From: an uncultured Bacillota bacterium
Lineage (GTDB): Bacteria > Bacillota > Clostridia > Christensenellales > UBA1242
Reading direction: 5' to 3'
DNA length: 39,573 nt
NCBI GenBank assembly: GCA_900545735.1
Contig: URAC01000002.1
Coordinates: forward strand, 1 to 39,573
This document shows, in pieces, positions 15,001 through 22,500 of this stretch; within the stretch, counting starts at the first letter, position 1, and every line of letters starts with the position of its first letter. The notes beneath the pieces are model-generated. The model saw only the letters and a list, made by a program, of their open reading frames with translations. It did not search any database and was not told the DNA's origin. The position numbers and the translations under genes were made by a program.

Positions 15001-18000
15001 ATGTATTTGGGGAATACAAAAACGAGAAAAATAATAGTTCAAAATATGGATTCAATCTTTACTATAAGATGTTGGGCAATAATGAGCAAAATGGCAATTA
15101 TGATGTACAGAATGTAATAAAAATAAACTCAGTAAACATTACAGAACTCGCTTTAAATTATTATCAAGGCAATAAATGGCACATATATCATGGCTATGTA
15201 CATTGTTGCAATGATAATGGATTTTTAAAGTTGGCTGCAGGATATTATAGTATTGGAGTTTATAAGGAGTGGAAATTAATTCAAGAAGGCAGTGTCCCAA
15301 CAGCAAGTGATGGTTTAAGTACATCTTCTCCAAATTCAGCAGCAAATTTGAGAAAGAGCTTGAATAATGAAGCGCACGCGCTTGATTGGACTTCAAATAT
15401 TTCAGTAACTTCTCCAGACACAGAAGATGCTGAAATTACTACTGCTGAAGAACTTGCATATATTGCAGCAAATATTGAAGATTATAAAGCAACCAATATC
15501 AAATTGATGAATGATATTGATTTGACTGGCTATATTTGGACTCCAATCGGAGATTATCGTAATGGAATTGGACTTAAAGAAACAATTAAAGCAAATAATG
15601 CAAGCGGTTGGAAATTAAGAACAGGCAGCACTACTTGGTCTGATTTAACATTGGATACTGATTATGGAACACTAAAATTGTGCAGATATAATGATACTGG
15701 CGGATATAACAATTATGAAATGTATATAAACGATAGACTAGTTATTAATCAAAGTGAAACAGCACAACAATCTCCTGAAAGAGAAGAAACATTTACTTAT
15801 GGTGGTTATAACTGGCAAGTTGTAATGAATGGTAAAGATTGGACTATTAATATATTTGAATTATCATTAGTTGGCACAAGTTTTGAAGGGGCATTTGATG
15901 GCAACGGCTACACAATCACAGGTATGGCATCATTTAGTGAATGTTTTGGTGGATTGTTTGGCAATATTCATCATAGTTCAAGCAGAACATATATGACTGA
16001 ATTCAAAAATGTTAGAATTTTAAATTCAGTTGTTCAATCTCGCGATTGGGCAGGCTCTATTGCTGGACAAATTGCAGGAGGTAGTGATGCAGTATTGATT
16101 TATAACAACATTATTGATTGCAAAGTTTATGGACAAGAAAATCGAGTTGGTTCGATTGTCGGCCGTCTTGGAAACACTGGAAATGGCTATAAAGCAGTAA
16201 TAGCATTAAATGCTGTAAATTCAAATGTGGCAAACTATGCTTCATCAGATAGTGGAGCAGTTGGACAAGGAACAGCAGCACCTAAAATTACTTATACATA
16301 TAATTACCAAGAGTATAGAAAATGGGCTGGTATTTTTGGGACTTTAGCTTGGAGAACAGATTTGTTTGCATCTAATACAATTAAAATAGAAAACGCAATA
16401 TATAAAAATGCGAATTTAGATGCTGAGAGTTTTATTAAATTTGATGATGAAATATTTATTTCAAATATAGGCGGACAGTTGTCTTTTCCAACTACAGAAA
16501 AGTTCGTTTATAACCCATCATCTGGGCAAAGCAACCCACAAAAAGGCAATAAAAGGTGGACACAAAGAGAAATAACCTTTGGAATAAAGTCTGTAAATGA
16601 ACACACATCAAATATTAGTGATTATGTTGGAAATGACTTTGGTTATTCATATAATGGCTCAAATAGTAGTAGCAATATAATTAGATATGATAACAATTTA
16701 AAAGAATTCTTTGCTCAATATGAATTTATGTTAAAAGTTTTTGACCAAGGCCAAAATATTTTTGATTTAAAATATGTTAAAAATACTTCATATTCATTTG
16801 AAAAGGATATTAAATTGCACTTATTAACAAGTGGAGATCCTATTATTGGATATAAATTAAATAACTCTGAAACATTAACGGAAGATACATTAAGTTATAC
16901 AGATATAAAAAATTATGTACGAGATGGTGTTATAATTTTAGAAATTGTTCGTTCTGCTTCTATTTCTACTATTGACTTCTATATTGGACCTAATGAAAAT
17001 CCAGCAAAAATTTATATGTATGAATTTGATGAAAGCGGAAATATTGTATTTACAGATTATAATGAAACATCAGATCAAACAGATTTATTATATGTCCCTG
17101 ACGGCAGAAGTGGATATTGGGTTGATCAAAATGGAAAAAAATTCACTAAAGAGAACATAAAAGAAGGAATGGGCTCATTTGCTTTGTATTGGATTGACGA
17201 TGAAAGTTCATCGGGAACGCCAAAATATAGCCTTAGCGATTATTTCTACACCATAACCTTTGATTTGAATGATGGAAGCGGAAACTTTGAAGATTGTTAT
17301 ATTTTAAAAGGCGACGAATATGAATTGCCTAATGGTCCAACTCCACCAAGCGGAAAGGTGTTTGTTGGCTGGTCTGATGGCTCAACAACTTATGATGCTG
17401 GTGCAATTATTACAATATCAAGCGATACAGAATTAACAGCTCAATACGTGGACAAAACTTATACAATTTCGTTTAATGCAGGTGAAGGCAGTGGTGAGAT
17501 GGCTGCAACAACTCAAACTTCAACAAATTACACTTTGCCTGAATGCAGCTTTACAGCACCAAATGGAAAAGTTTTTGCTGGATGGTTTGTTAATGATGCG
17601 GCAAAAATCGATGGTTCATATTATCAACCGGGAGAAAAAATAATGCTTGAAGAAGATATTACTCTTACAGCCGTTTGGAAAGAAATCGACCATACAATTT
17701 CTATTTACATTCCCGTTGAAGGAACACCATCATTAAAGGACAGTGAAGAAACATCAAAAACAATAGATGATGTCGAATATACAGTTTCGATAAGTGGCAA
17801 TTATATAATTATTTCCTATGCTTATGCGTTAAAAACCGACACAACCAGTGATAATTACAATAAGAGCGTAGGCGAATTGCTAAAAGATTCAACAACTATC
17901 AATAGCTTATTAGGTTTGGTTCAAGTTGGTGGACAAGATATAGAACTTACATCTTTTGGAGACTATGTTGTTTTAGGTGGAATTAATGGAAAGAGCGATG

Positions 18001-19478
18001 CTGTTTTAGATGTAAATGTTGGGCATTCAGTAACAAGCATTCCAAGTGGAAAGGTTGGAAACGCTAAAGTTGGAATCTATGGAACAATAGAGATTGATTC
18101 AAGTGAACCAACATTAGATGAAAGCAGTTATTTCAGAACTATAAGTTACACATTTAATGGCAATACAATTTATACTCAAACTTTCTCTAAAGAATATGAA
18201 ATTCAAGAAAAAGATATTCCAACAGAATTAAGTAAACAAGGATATAACTTCATTGGATATGGCGAAGATGGAACAAAAACGCGTGCAGAGGTTGCAACAT
18301 ATTTGAATGAAAATGCAACTGTAACAGAATATCAAGTAAACTTTGAGTTAATTAAGTACACTGTAACTTACAACGGCAATGGCGCTACTGACGGCAGCGT
18401 TGGTGGAGGAATTTACAGCATTGAAAACGCTCATATTGTTGCAGCAAATGGATTTACAAATCCTGGATATAAATTTATTGGCTGGAATACAATGGCTGAT
18501 GGCTTAGGAACATCATTCAGCGTTGGAGAATCAATAGGTTACTACACATTTGCAACTCCAAATAACATTACACTTTATGCTCAATGGGAAGAAATCACAT
18601 TGACGATTGTGTTTGAGCCTGGAGAACAAGGTTCGGGAACAAATCCAGAAACAAAGTATTTGCATTATGGTGAAAGCATTACACTTCCAGCAAATCCTTA
18701 TGATTGTTCGTGGTATTATGAATTTGCTGGCTGGAAATGCAATGAAACAAATTACACTGCTGGCGCAACATTTGGCTTTGACAACTCATTAACCGATGAC
18801 GCTACATACACATTCACAGCACAATGGAAAGCAAGAGAATTGACTATTAAGTTTAATAATGCCGGAACAATGAGCGATGAAAAATTTACTTATCCTGACA
18901 AGGGAGGTAATTATACTTTACCTGAATGTGAAGCAAGAACAGGATACTCGTTTGCTGGCTGGTCATTCAACTATGTTTATGAATATGGTGGAAACTATTA
19001 TTCAATTACTAAAGTTGCAAATGCTGGAGAAGTGATTGGGTTGGCTAATATGTTTGCTAACTTATCAGATGGAACAATAAGCTATGTTTATGAAATAACA
19101 CTTACAGCAACTTGGACAGCGAAGTATAATTATCAAATAGTTATAAATCCAAACTCTGACGCTTTCTCAGGACTTGCTTTAGAATCTTACAATCCTATAA
19201 CTTCACATTATAGCTCTGAAGCTTTAGAAGCGGGCACAACAATTTCAGAACCTGGATTTGTTGTAACTAGCGGAGATTATGAACTAATAGGTTATGCTTA
19301 TTCACTCGGAGCAACATCAGTTGATTTAGCATTAGGCGCAACAATCAATTTTGCAACTTTCTTTACAGGAGAAACAGATGGAGTTCCAACCTGTGCAACA
19401 AATGTAACTTACGACGAAGCAACAAAAACATTCACTTTAACGCTCTATGCGGTATGGGGCACAAAATCGGCGGAATAA
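66..19478 (+). CDS. Giant surface lipoprotein with Ig-like, GLUG and InlB-type repeats (6470 aa)
   Basis: Seen: a basic start, a hydrophobic helix and a lipobox ending at Cys23 (VFAAC) mark a secreted, lipid-anchored protein. Residues about 30-1000 and 1500-2250 are beta-rich and resemble Big2-type bacterial Ig domains. Six modules with the GLUG-family opening (an acidic helix, then 'Y.L.nDi.l', then 'FdGnGytI') start near residues 1024, 2269, 2775, 3325, 4395 and 5123. Each is followed by runs of GG(I/L/V)VG motifs. Residues about 5728-6355 are InlB/Flg_new repeats (F.GW...Y.AG...T..AqW). There is no LPXTG motif and no C-terminal membrane helix, so the lipid is the only visible anchor. The start has a strong SD. 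Known: GLUG and InlB repeats occur in adhesins and other surface proteins. Inferred: a very long extracellular adhesin or scaffold; no catalytic domain was recognised. The next gene is a paralogue 32 bases downstream. Confidence 0.9.
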   Translation: MKKFAKICTFLILILCGVVFAACGNTSSTPILSSSENNVELIIGTDESKSFDVTLSNYGNGSDSVRVESYENNKIIELSTQKIGDGKTRVTLKPLYPGNATIKVSSITHNAKPIEISVKVILPVGDIEFNKDLENSIYVIKGESVDFENLDLINYLPISTGDPNLDGVKTNQIGVTYTLENVLTTDGVQLENGKLVVSSDCALSEVEVRATSIYNAEISKTFKVKILNPISSIVYIDGNKVFENGNLVDGSGNSYAFELYPRESDITVSQKDVLLFVKAGSEAEVIKVEKIFDESKYSVELKSLTYEDGVFKYTYTISALNAGYLENISFKISYKDYTYGENEKDYYVESGNLSVATYNLPNSVLVNGNSSTESGLDILVFENIATISKGTLLEFTLSPSNLAPEYETIRLWAASYANCPISFYKLNSTRTSYELVYGYPRDAKDGSQFVCTGIDQNGNAYFDMPIGTKLYVVKNQMFDKVDNTNATLFASSLNFYNLGLERSKIQLNVKVNPGASSVDRAEYDGTNFTIINSNIIVTEFIDSVELYLAIAPQNFDIGTSSIVKLKNSNIADVSELKVISKDDNYVYVKFTLTPKKLGATKLTVYLCDGFEKEFELKVISTLDNIDITVSDETESIVDYKETLTGKINEIDENSVTVQKLAFKSGTSIQLAKTAYPISAEYIVEYSFYDLATIKTISELSIKEIFEDASFNTTSNILNVDTLSNYSIIQAKTSQSEGKTLIKVDVKGRLATGEGYEEEASHTFYFLIEIYKGVENFDISSNVHEIYSYDTLGDRNADKSFAEFTVTLLSKFGTPTYLNSLELYYGVGAESPIEFNEAGRAVVKYNDKDVLVLTRSLSGNVWTYRVQALTADIQNYVFVLKLVEVDESKIFGGVVRVIVKEAVEITDIEIVNVDLENGIYLENNTLNEEEEGPTFEIKYNIYTKDGSEPLNSGLEFELSSNLSMLGVKIDAQGKITVPAGVGGNGRILIYPSSNYFASSNGMKDGEKPFIEIPISIANGESEETAIRIDSQEKIKYLKQNPTKHYLLVGDFSISETISEFSGGLYGLQSGKTSTLTLTSTMFEKLTGIVKNINIIGEINAQNANLGAICYENYGKIENVNASGLKISNTEAGSHTGALVGVNYGEILGGEIVATVKGVNVGGVAGLNGTKTENEITFTGKIENVTFAGNITASGNAGGIVAENNGEISKCKVEKWSNNQSAFIAATSDANGFIGAIAGVSSGKISQTYAYSYNDTMYDITATANVVIGGLVGQVSGGTITECMTNFSLEGTQIGALVGEITSGSVNNSYTLSKISRSSASALATDGADKISYSYSRAYYVDGETTTYLSQAGGTNVYCAGDYTSLDSFNLALQNNLSNTSLWETDLSTNNRINQGAAYLVNANPPKAVSSIEININEAGKTKYLYTQEDGKTNIVLYYYQLLEELTDGVAKAELARLNSISLENLFGENNNLLFNVISSTSISFVGNNIKILGVGKTEVKVTSKYATTTCQEETITFYVIYPIQDFNLYRGSSALNPSTIVKDGDVDQVGMSKTETYSSKVKSTVLLNGQNYSIFTNLFAIGFEIRANNSAPSVLGGISSIYDKSNNEGTFDDNFTFVSEGTYTITPKNYNFATDEDEKFSINSILVLQNNGIGTYLGNISEFADFDVINKLISQNFKKNYEIKVVRGASRIQTTLTDSELSPSNVLNFDVVAISDKKQESLIIDIYEGDEIVGSSKAAVENAIFDVNVSRVNSVENNHYFNVFISVKSDVRKTISTTRQFAIKIYDEDKKVVSVLNLTLIPQEVVSISNSHYAANNEVESGFSINTTPTSVLRPGKNGLLAINLYPEYAAYSKIEIESAIINDNYYVLFEQMVAKEQNNYQNASGIIGYSSERDTNKLTIYYSDQLANDGGMVYVRTKIIESVPDGVYFPITIKVYPADETKEIKTSTFVLASETINKAQITVDGKKDAVVSRGNSTEFEISVNEDQELTDIRVLNHDKNSEDNCDYINLIYNRTEYEISNGKKIYKGIINVGLNAELNGDGVVKIQTIMRKTINGKLEEEYDSITLSIVDFTIDGMYIEGNQEDDNVFVAPIQLRQDITFGFKLSKTPTYNSSNLLEKAAVERIESNKAMFLKNIALNVEYSQYLYAINKDLVTFKTDDVNNGYSKDISNTENKANIAYSLYYKNTNSKYFDENGVKNSNNYFDIIIDKDESDKPLSSRTFAINGLRTGTIPMQIKIAYALPSDHNVTNYFTYDFAIKVQTYEDEDTPIAITNEEEFIRYMNATTTESGEPANYILMNDLYLTDFTPIANTEMIASLDGNNKIITIRNFNISSMLNNNANQTLNLALFQTVGEDTTLKNLTINLYELEDIIIDEEKVSNVNAAGLFIDNYGIIYNCEVTALNLWKAYNSEVLASKGISTIEQEDLNKSYKPATYSDGYGIRVYFSAENIGKLKKDSTVVQIAGLGIKNFAAGRITNSRVGNTTFTKVFMTSVANNQSQDYVITAEHLTLLGQADIAGVVLSNEGVIASSFFSNGYITNLSVSGTASKTAGFAIYNAYGGIITGSYVKSFKKASELNGKFYTDGGIYSEGISAGFVYENSSEITDCYANLLLGGSLSGRLVSGFVYSNTNSGNIERCYSAATITGKLTTRMPFSGNNAKGDSMQLGKLTNCYYFVTNYDSETLLEEKYSTGAYAILASLVDRDLLYGFAYTSDSKSLEGSSIDGVWRYTNGEINLSSANSVAISVRYLIENYNGVEGSRRFPYVNEYKYGSKNNPIIIRTADEFNRAFGQETNLKENAYYAISQFYNKNDGTVFGNYRLVSHIDFNNVVNIASTKIASSLMALTGKSNIGGLFDGNGLTISNIEIALSEQENVGLFGQVINGAVFKNANLTVKQVNAGNGVNVGGVAGLVSSSSLINISLEATNLKGENRSEINGKNVVGGIAGLVQGDCKLSNLSSSISVISNYRGENEYKRGQIDCSNLSYAGGIAGIIDIYKTAGESSVSVDYAQVNKLNVSGESIIIEAYYVGGVIGYLGKSTKASDLRFEISGDSNFEQHISSTGNTAGGIVGVNFGDLSEIRIEHEDDVQKQIEDSVAGYYKNNSVKYGHTNLFYDVETTNDVNIEYVGGLVGQMLAGNLINSYSKVDVSLPTADYAGGLIGYNTSNGIFDQVYALGDVDGKIAGGLIGKNEGTTKLSHAVAINVYSKQNSNLLEALNDALNNELTEITLDKIGCIAGEGVNNLKIGEEVYANKSFTLNNVKLILSGSDTTKVEKLIISLDEYNGVAQHGTLLNRMFLAAANAWDVSMWAKDDDDMLPYLIFGIVSKVLYIEKPKDFERLWKYSGEGYVVIIGDDPATSFNPYEYKSGDASTYGEFTAAELTGLSVKGNNLYFNLSSIQETFVPTDFKGTIYGEYTGKNYYIGGLTEKSLFKSISGAVVRNIAFGYESENSYIHKSALMAEYIENNALVTNISVKNVTLNIDVTANGNYGALVNSVSGVSEISAFTIDNVEFKLNNKVESSLINVGVFAGQLENCDKLSAITIKNSQIAVEGAAYTSASVGLIAGNITGSNSTIKNDVATDSNAIAINVTSVSGGELYVGGHIGKAENTIVVEGSTTSYDAIKGLTIDFTSVNEGKVYAGLMFGGTQELAVESGAKIIGQIKNGNNAVTAYIGGLAGQAKGTINGVSVDGKDGNLINVNVESTTDFYSSIGGLVGYVSGGALTITGTNNVNGNISIKNDSEFAVAVGGLVGSIGADLEINNSSNIVVGSSNSEGNNTIKVESEIISLGGIVGLINQNSATISGTIHVWSIIEAHGKDMCVGGIVGKVDNLNNSNNKIVTIESDNATNLTFNGDIKAFATQTGATLNIGGIVGSITGVNSNNKNNLSKINKVGFKNGSIYVDKSESTSDIETMNVGGLVGFMNHTLLEGGLVSGNIEINKISITTANIGGVVGQITGGTSSVKVCVNGTKSWGNIKLADDMTIASLYVGGVVGIAPTGTYWQFGSNSTLTSIYNKNLATGNFADNVRALVGSAPAVASSKNGETNLPIELTNKYSHMFNLSIDDNSFGKNSTFASIKSDFINENKDLFGDALVEGSKLNPKVITLDTTFGENGKNDAKDMQYYIANSKISLRGATIYANAHLIGNGQIWSTTSSGKDSSPILENYGYISGFKFETSSIYTLTSNDILEEKAPSGVANINNGIIYANTVVVYGNDGSFDKSAQKYSIYAGVVGENNGLIADTGAILYVKNALAGFVANNQGSIINSYVNGVVHNGAMYSFNGSESSSSKILNCYTSIKQGGVIDTSTGANPIFNGSSLEGNFYDRNGTEIEAAQSGVTKKTTSEMSTINNDAASFLSSINTLNRFAQNYAFNFGYPTLSNGAYANFDYLKVSTGAGTNVSVLQIPNVGKLEQIKNNTAIKYIQILTNLDYTNSGVDSHAQINSITYFEGNGFAINNIPENTSGGFFGKLNEVKEEVTVSGGRWTGNSWVEWSSDNYPYKFYYNEWSENGTIYQTLIVSTGTKEEGITLKEWSGGESLRYGREYAWTFNGDSFSLYTGESSYYYITGNISVAGETKTSIENIEFNYKNGAEVGSDSLTSVGAVVNKAYNLSMTNVRSSGATVVGNTSVGGLVGYMNGGAIWNCYNFNDVQINSPSSNKCAAGGLVGYAESVNFGYNESNENGNYGNISISGSGYAGGVIGNSVNCRINYAYNIGNVSSNTFAGGLIGYYSMAYAGANNETLCSHLYNYGIVTSGNCAGGVIGYGYSWNDANEDLQHLFNFGTVKADAGDNSNIDIFAGGIVGAIKVVSTNTISIKYSGNEGSVSGIGKRWVGVGGIVGAHIYSFDEVGGSADTAKNGGSVSDCYNSGNLLCANLNNVDGYVGGIAGGNVTTIENCSMTGKITIRDDETFGWIMGSAWGGATINNCYAEPSTVVVEEKGTDPGKNANNMSSYTFNPKRFYLDYEGGISVYSESYANAGEYETNESLNVFGEYKNEKNNSSKYGFNLYYKMLGNNEQNGNYDVQNVIKINSVNITELALNYYQGNKWHIYHGYVHCCNDNGFLKLAAGYYSIGVYKEWKLIQEGSVPTASDGLSTSSPNSAANLRKSLNNEAHALDWTSNISVTSPDTEDAEITTAEELAYIAANIEDYKATNIKLMNDIDLTGYIWTPIGDYRNGIGLKETIKANNASGWKLRTGSTTWSDLTLDTDYGTLKLCRYNDTGGYNNYEMYINDRLVINQSETAQQSPEREETFTYGGYNWQVVMNGKDWTINIFELSLVGTSFEGAFDGNGYTITGMASFSECFGGLFGNIHHSSSRTYMTEFKNVRILNSVVQSRDWAGSIAGQIAGGSDAVLIYNNIIDCKVYGQENRVGSIVGRLGNTGNGYKAVIALNAVNSNVANYASSDSGAVGQGTAAPKITYTYNYQEYRKWAGIFGTLAWRTDLFASNTIKIENAIYKNANLDAESFIKFDDEIFISNIGGQLSFPTTEKFVYNPSSGQSNPQKGNKRWTQREITFGIKSVNEHTSNISDYVGNDFGYSYNGSNSSSNIIRYDNNLKEFFAQYEFMLKVFDQGQNIFDLKYVKNTSYSFEKDIKLHLLTSGDPIIGYKLNNSETLTEDTLSYTDIKNYVRDGVIILEIVRSASISTIDFYIGPNENPAKIYMYEFDESGNIVFTDYNETSDQTDLLYVPDGRSGYWVDQNGKKFTKENIKEGMGSFALYWIDDESSSGTPKYSLSDYFYTITFDLNDGSGNFEDCYILKGDEYELPNGPTPPSGKVFVGWSDGSTTYDAGAIITISSDTELTAQYVDKTYTISFNAGEGSGEMAATTQTSTNYTLPECSFTAPNGKVFAGWFVNDAAKIDGSYYQPGEKIMLEEDITLTAVWKEIDHTISIYIPVEGTPSLKDSEETSKTIDDVEYTVSISGNYIIISYAYALKTDTTSDNYNKSVGELLKDSTTINSLLGLVQVGGQDIELTSFGDYVVLGGINGKSDAVLDVNVGHSVTSIPSGKVGNAKVGIYGTIEIDSSEPTLDESSYFRTISYTFNGNTIYTQTFSKEYEIQEKDIPTELSKQGYNFIGYGEDGTKTRAEVATYLNENATVTEYQVNFELIKYTVTYNGNGATDGSVGGGIYSIENAHIVAANGFTNPGYKFIGWNTMADGLGTSFSVGESIGYYTFATPNNITLYAQWEEITLTIVFEPGEQGSGTNPETKYLHYGESITLPANPYDCSWYYEFAGWKCNETNYTAGATFGFDNSLTDDATYTFTAQWKARELTIKFNNAGTMSDEKFTYPDKGGNYTLPECEARTGYSFAGWSFNYVYEYGGNYYSITKVANAGEVIGLANMFANLSDGTISYVYEITLTATWTAKYNYQIVINPNSDAFSGLALESYNPITSHYSSEALEAGTTISEPGFVVTSGDYELIGYAYSLGATSVDLALGATINFATFFTGETDGVPTCATNVTYDEATKTFTLTLYAVWGTKSAE
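3136..16260 (+). repeat. GLUG-motif modules of the 6470-aa protein
   Basis: Six modules begin near 3136, 6870, 8389, 10038, 13248 and 15432. Each contains short repeats built on GG(I/L/V)(V/A)G followed by a turn and a 'I.n.yn.g.v' strand. The densest run is 11067-12030, where successive GG(I/L/V)(V/A)G motifs recur every 97-142 bases (about 33-47 residues). This fits an elongated beta-solenoid. The DNA copies are diverged and are not identical tandem repeats. Confidence 0.75.
17247..19128 (+). repeat. InlB/Flg_new-type repeats at the C-terminus of the 6470-aa protein
   Basis: At least five units show the Listeria-Bacteroides repeat pattern: a 'Y.itF..g.Gsg' strand, then LP, then 'GyxFaGW', an AG turn, and T.TA.W at the end. 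They start near 17247, 17457, 18357, 18597 and 18837. A more degenerate unit is near 18145-18350. The paralogous neighbour lacks this array. InlB B-repeats are known in surface proteins that bind host or cell-wall ligands; the ligand here is unknown. Confidence 0.8.
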
Positions 19479-19495
19479 ATTTAGACAATTAGAAG

Positions 19496-19502
19496 AAGGG
19501 AG
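19496..19502 (+). promoter_or_regulatory. Ribosome binding site of the second giant gene
   Basis: AAGGGAG lies eight bases before the ATG at 19511, in a 32-base gap with no visible promoter or terminator. This supports independent initiation within one operon. Confidence 0.8.
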
Positions 19503-19510
19503 AAATTAAC

Positions 19511-22500
19511 ATGAAGATAAAAAAGTTTATAGTATTGATTCTAGCATTGATTATCGGAGTAATTCCGATGGTCTTTGCTGGTTGCGGAGGAGTTGATACT
19601 AACAATCTTTCAATTAAAATGATAACGGAGGCCGATAGCATAGAAGATAACTTGCAAGTTATCAATCTATCTGTTGATGATGCACGAAATTTGATATTTG
19701 AAATTGAAAATTGGCAAGATGGAATAAGTGCCGGTGTTATTTTCTCCACAGATTCTAAGGCTGTTGTAATTTCTAACCAAAAATATTTGTCAGATGGAAG
19801 AGTTCAAATTACTGTAACTGCCAAAACGGGCGGCAGTGCATTGATAACCGCAACAACTCAACAATATTCTAAACAGACAAGCATTTTAATTAGGATTTCA
19901 GAAAACATTTCAGATTTCAATTTAAAAAATAATGTTGGAACAATTTATTATGAAAAGGGTTCTGAACTAAAATTAAATGTTGAAGAATTATTTAATTTTT
20001 CACCTAGCAGCACAACGCAAAGAGATTTAAAAGCATATATTGGGGAAAACCTCATCACAAACGAACAAGGAGAAAATATAATCAGTGGACTTGAAGAAGA
20101 CACCACAATAACATTTGTTAGCGATTATTTAGACGGCATTTCAAGAAATTTATTTGTAAAAGTTGTTGAAAAACTCGCTAGCGAAGATATACAACTTGAA
20201 AAGCAGGTTTATTCAAACTTAGGCGAAAGTTCTTATGAACAAATTGTTAATGGAGAAACAATCCAAATTTTAAAGAATAACAATGCAAAATCCATTGATA
20301 ATGTTGACATCGCACACAATCAAAGGTTAATAAGATTGACATTGAACTGCAATCAACCTGATTTGAAAGTTAAAGCGGTTGTTTACACCAAAAATGGCGA
20401 AAATTGGGTAAAAAATGAGTTATTGGTTGCAAACATTGTTCAAAATGGCTCATTGACCGACGGAAAATATGAACATATTTACAGTGTTGAATATGCTGGA
20501 TTTAATGAAATGAAAGTTGTGTTCACATATTCAATCGGAGAACATAATTACGAAACATATAATGAAATATATTTTGAGTGCGTTGAAGCGCCATTAAATT
20601 TATCTATCAACAAAAACACTTCAAGCAGCCAAGAAATCACTATTTACGACCCAACGGAAGGCTATATCGGCAAAAGTTTAACTTTTATGGTCTATCCTGA
20701 AAATTGCGTGAATTTTAACATAAATTTGTTGCTAGATGCCAATGCTGACAGCATTTTGAAGATTTTAAATTCAAAAGGAAATGAGAAAGCAAGAGAGTCA
20801 GCAACTGATTTAGGATATTCAAGCAAAGTTTCAATTTCTAATGGGGAAACAATTAGAATTTCAGCAAATAATGCAATAGATTTCAAATATGTTGATGTTA
20901 TTGTTCAAGTTAGATATCAATTTGAAAATGTAACATACGCGTTTGAATATTCATTAAAAGTAAATATAAAACGCTCTCCAACAGCAATGATTGTTACAGA
21001 TGACAAATATGTTAATGGAGAACTAAGCGGAACCGTAACTCAATTTGAAAGTTATATATTTGATTTAAACACTGGCAAAGTGTTAGATGAAAATGGCAAT
21101 TTGATAGATAATTTTGGCAAAAACAGTTTAAAACTTTATGTGTATGCTGAATTAGATGGCTTATTAGAAAACGACCACGATTTTGTTATTGTAAACAATC
21201 TTGGAATAATAGATGTAAAAAACACTGAAGATAACGAAATTTTGATTGAAGCAAAAGATGTAGGAACGGGCAGTTTTACAATCGTTTTAGACAATGGAAT
21301 GAGAAAGGTTTTCAAGGTTGAGATAATCAAATCTCTAAGCAAATTGGAATTATCTTTTCCAACCCCAACTCAAAATTCAAACATCTATTTAAACACGATA
21401 AGCAAAACAGAAGGTTATTTGTATGACATAATTGCATTAACTGGGGCAAAAATTCCACCAATTATTGTAAAAACTGGAAATACAATAAATTATAATTATG
21501 AAAATGACAATTTAGATTATACAAACGGATATATCATAGGCAAAAATGACACTGATGATTTTGTGGATTGTTCGTTTGTTGTTACTCATTATTATTTAGA
21601 TAGTAATAATATTAAACAAGTTAGAACAACAACATATAAATTTAAAATAATGTTCTATTCACAAATCACGAATTTTGCTTTGACAACAAATAAAGGTTCA
21701 ACAAATTTTGATTTATATAATTTGAATAATGTTGGCTATTATTCAGAACAATTAGCAACAGCGGTTGTAACTTTAAATGTTGGACCAGATGCCCTTAGAG
21801 AAAAAATACTTGAAAAAGTAGAATGGCATTCAAACATTGATTGGGACACAGAAGATTATGATGGAAATTTAATTAAATATTCCAATAAAGTCTTTTCATT
21901 CACATTTAATAAGTCAACGGGAACAGGAACAATCATTTGTAATGTTGTTGAAAGATATTACGATGAAGAAGTTGGCGAGTATAAAAACACAGGCTATATT
22001 GATGAAAATGGCAATTTTACATTAGGAAAAATTGTTCTTACAGCAACAATCAATAGAGAGCAAGGCGGCAAAGAGTTAGACAACCTAACAAAAAGCGTTC
22101 AATTTGATGTTGTAAACAACAAGCCTGTTGAAGAAATTGTTTCAAGTATGGACAGCATCAGCATTGATAGATTTAAAGGTGATATGTACATATACACAAC
22201 TGTCTATCCAGTTACGGCAAGCAACAAGCAATTAAGGGCAGTATTCATTCCTGAAGATTTGAGTTATGCAAACGCAATTCAATTTGAATGGGAAGGAGAT
22301 AAGTTAAAAGTATCGCTTGACGAAAAGTATGAAAGCGGAAAAGGAATTATTAGATTAATTGCAATCGATAGTTATTCAAACTCAGACACATTCACAACAT
22401 ATCTTGATATTCCGTTAGTAATCTGCGATGGAAGTGAAGAGTATCCATTCCAAATTATGTCTGAAAAAGACTTGCAAATAATGATTGATACAAATTTTGA

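Noticed and set aside
3136..16260. GLUG region as CRISPR or DNA tandem repeats
   Set aside because: Repetition is at the protein-motif level only; the DNA units are diverged, of uneven spacing and in a continuous reading frame.
19476..19513. The two giant genes as one gene split by a stop or frameshift
   Set aside because: The second has its own SD, start codon and lipobox signal peptide, and it repeats the first protein from its N-terminus.
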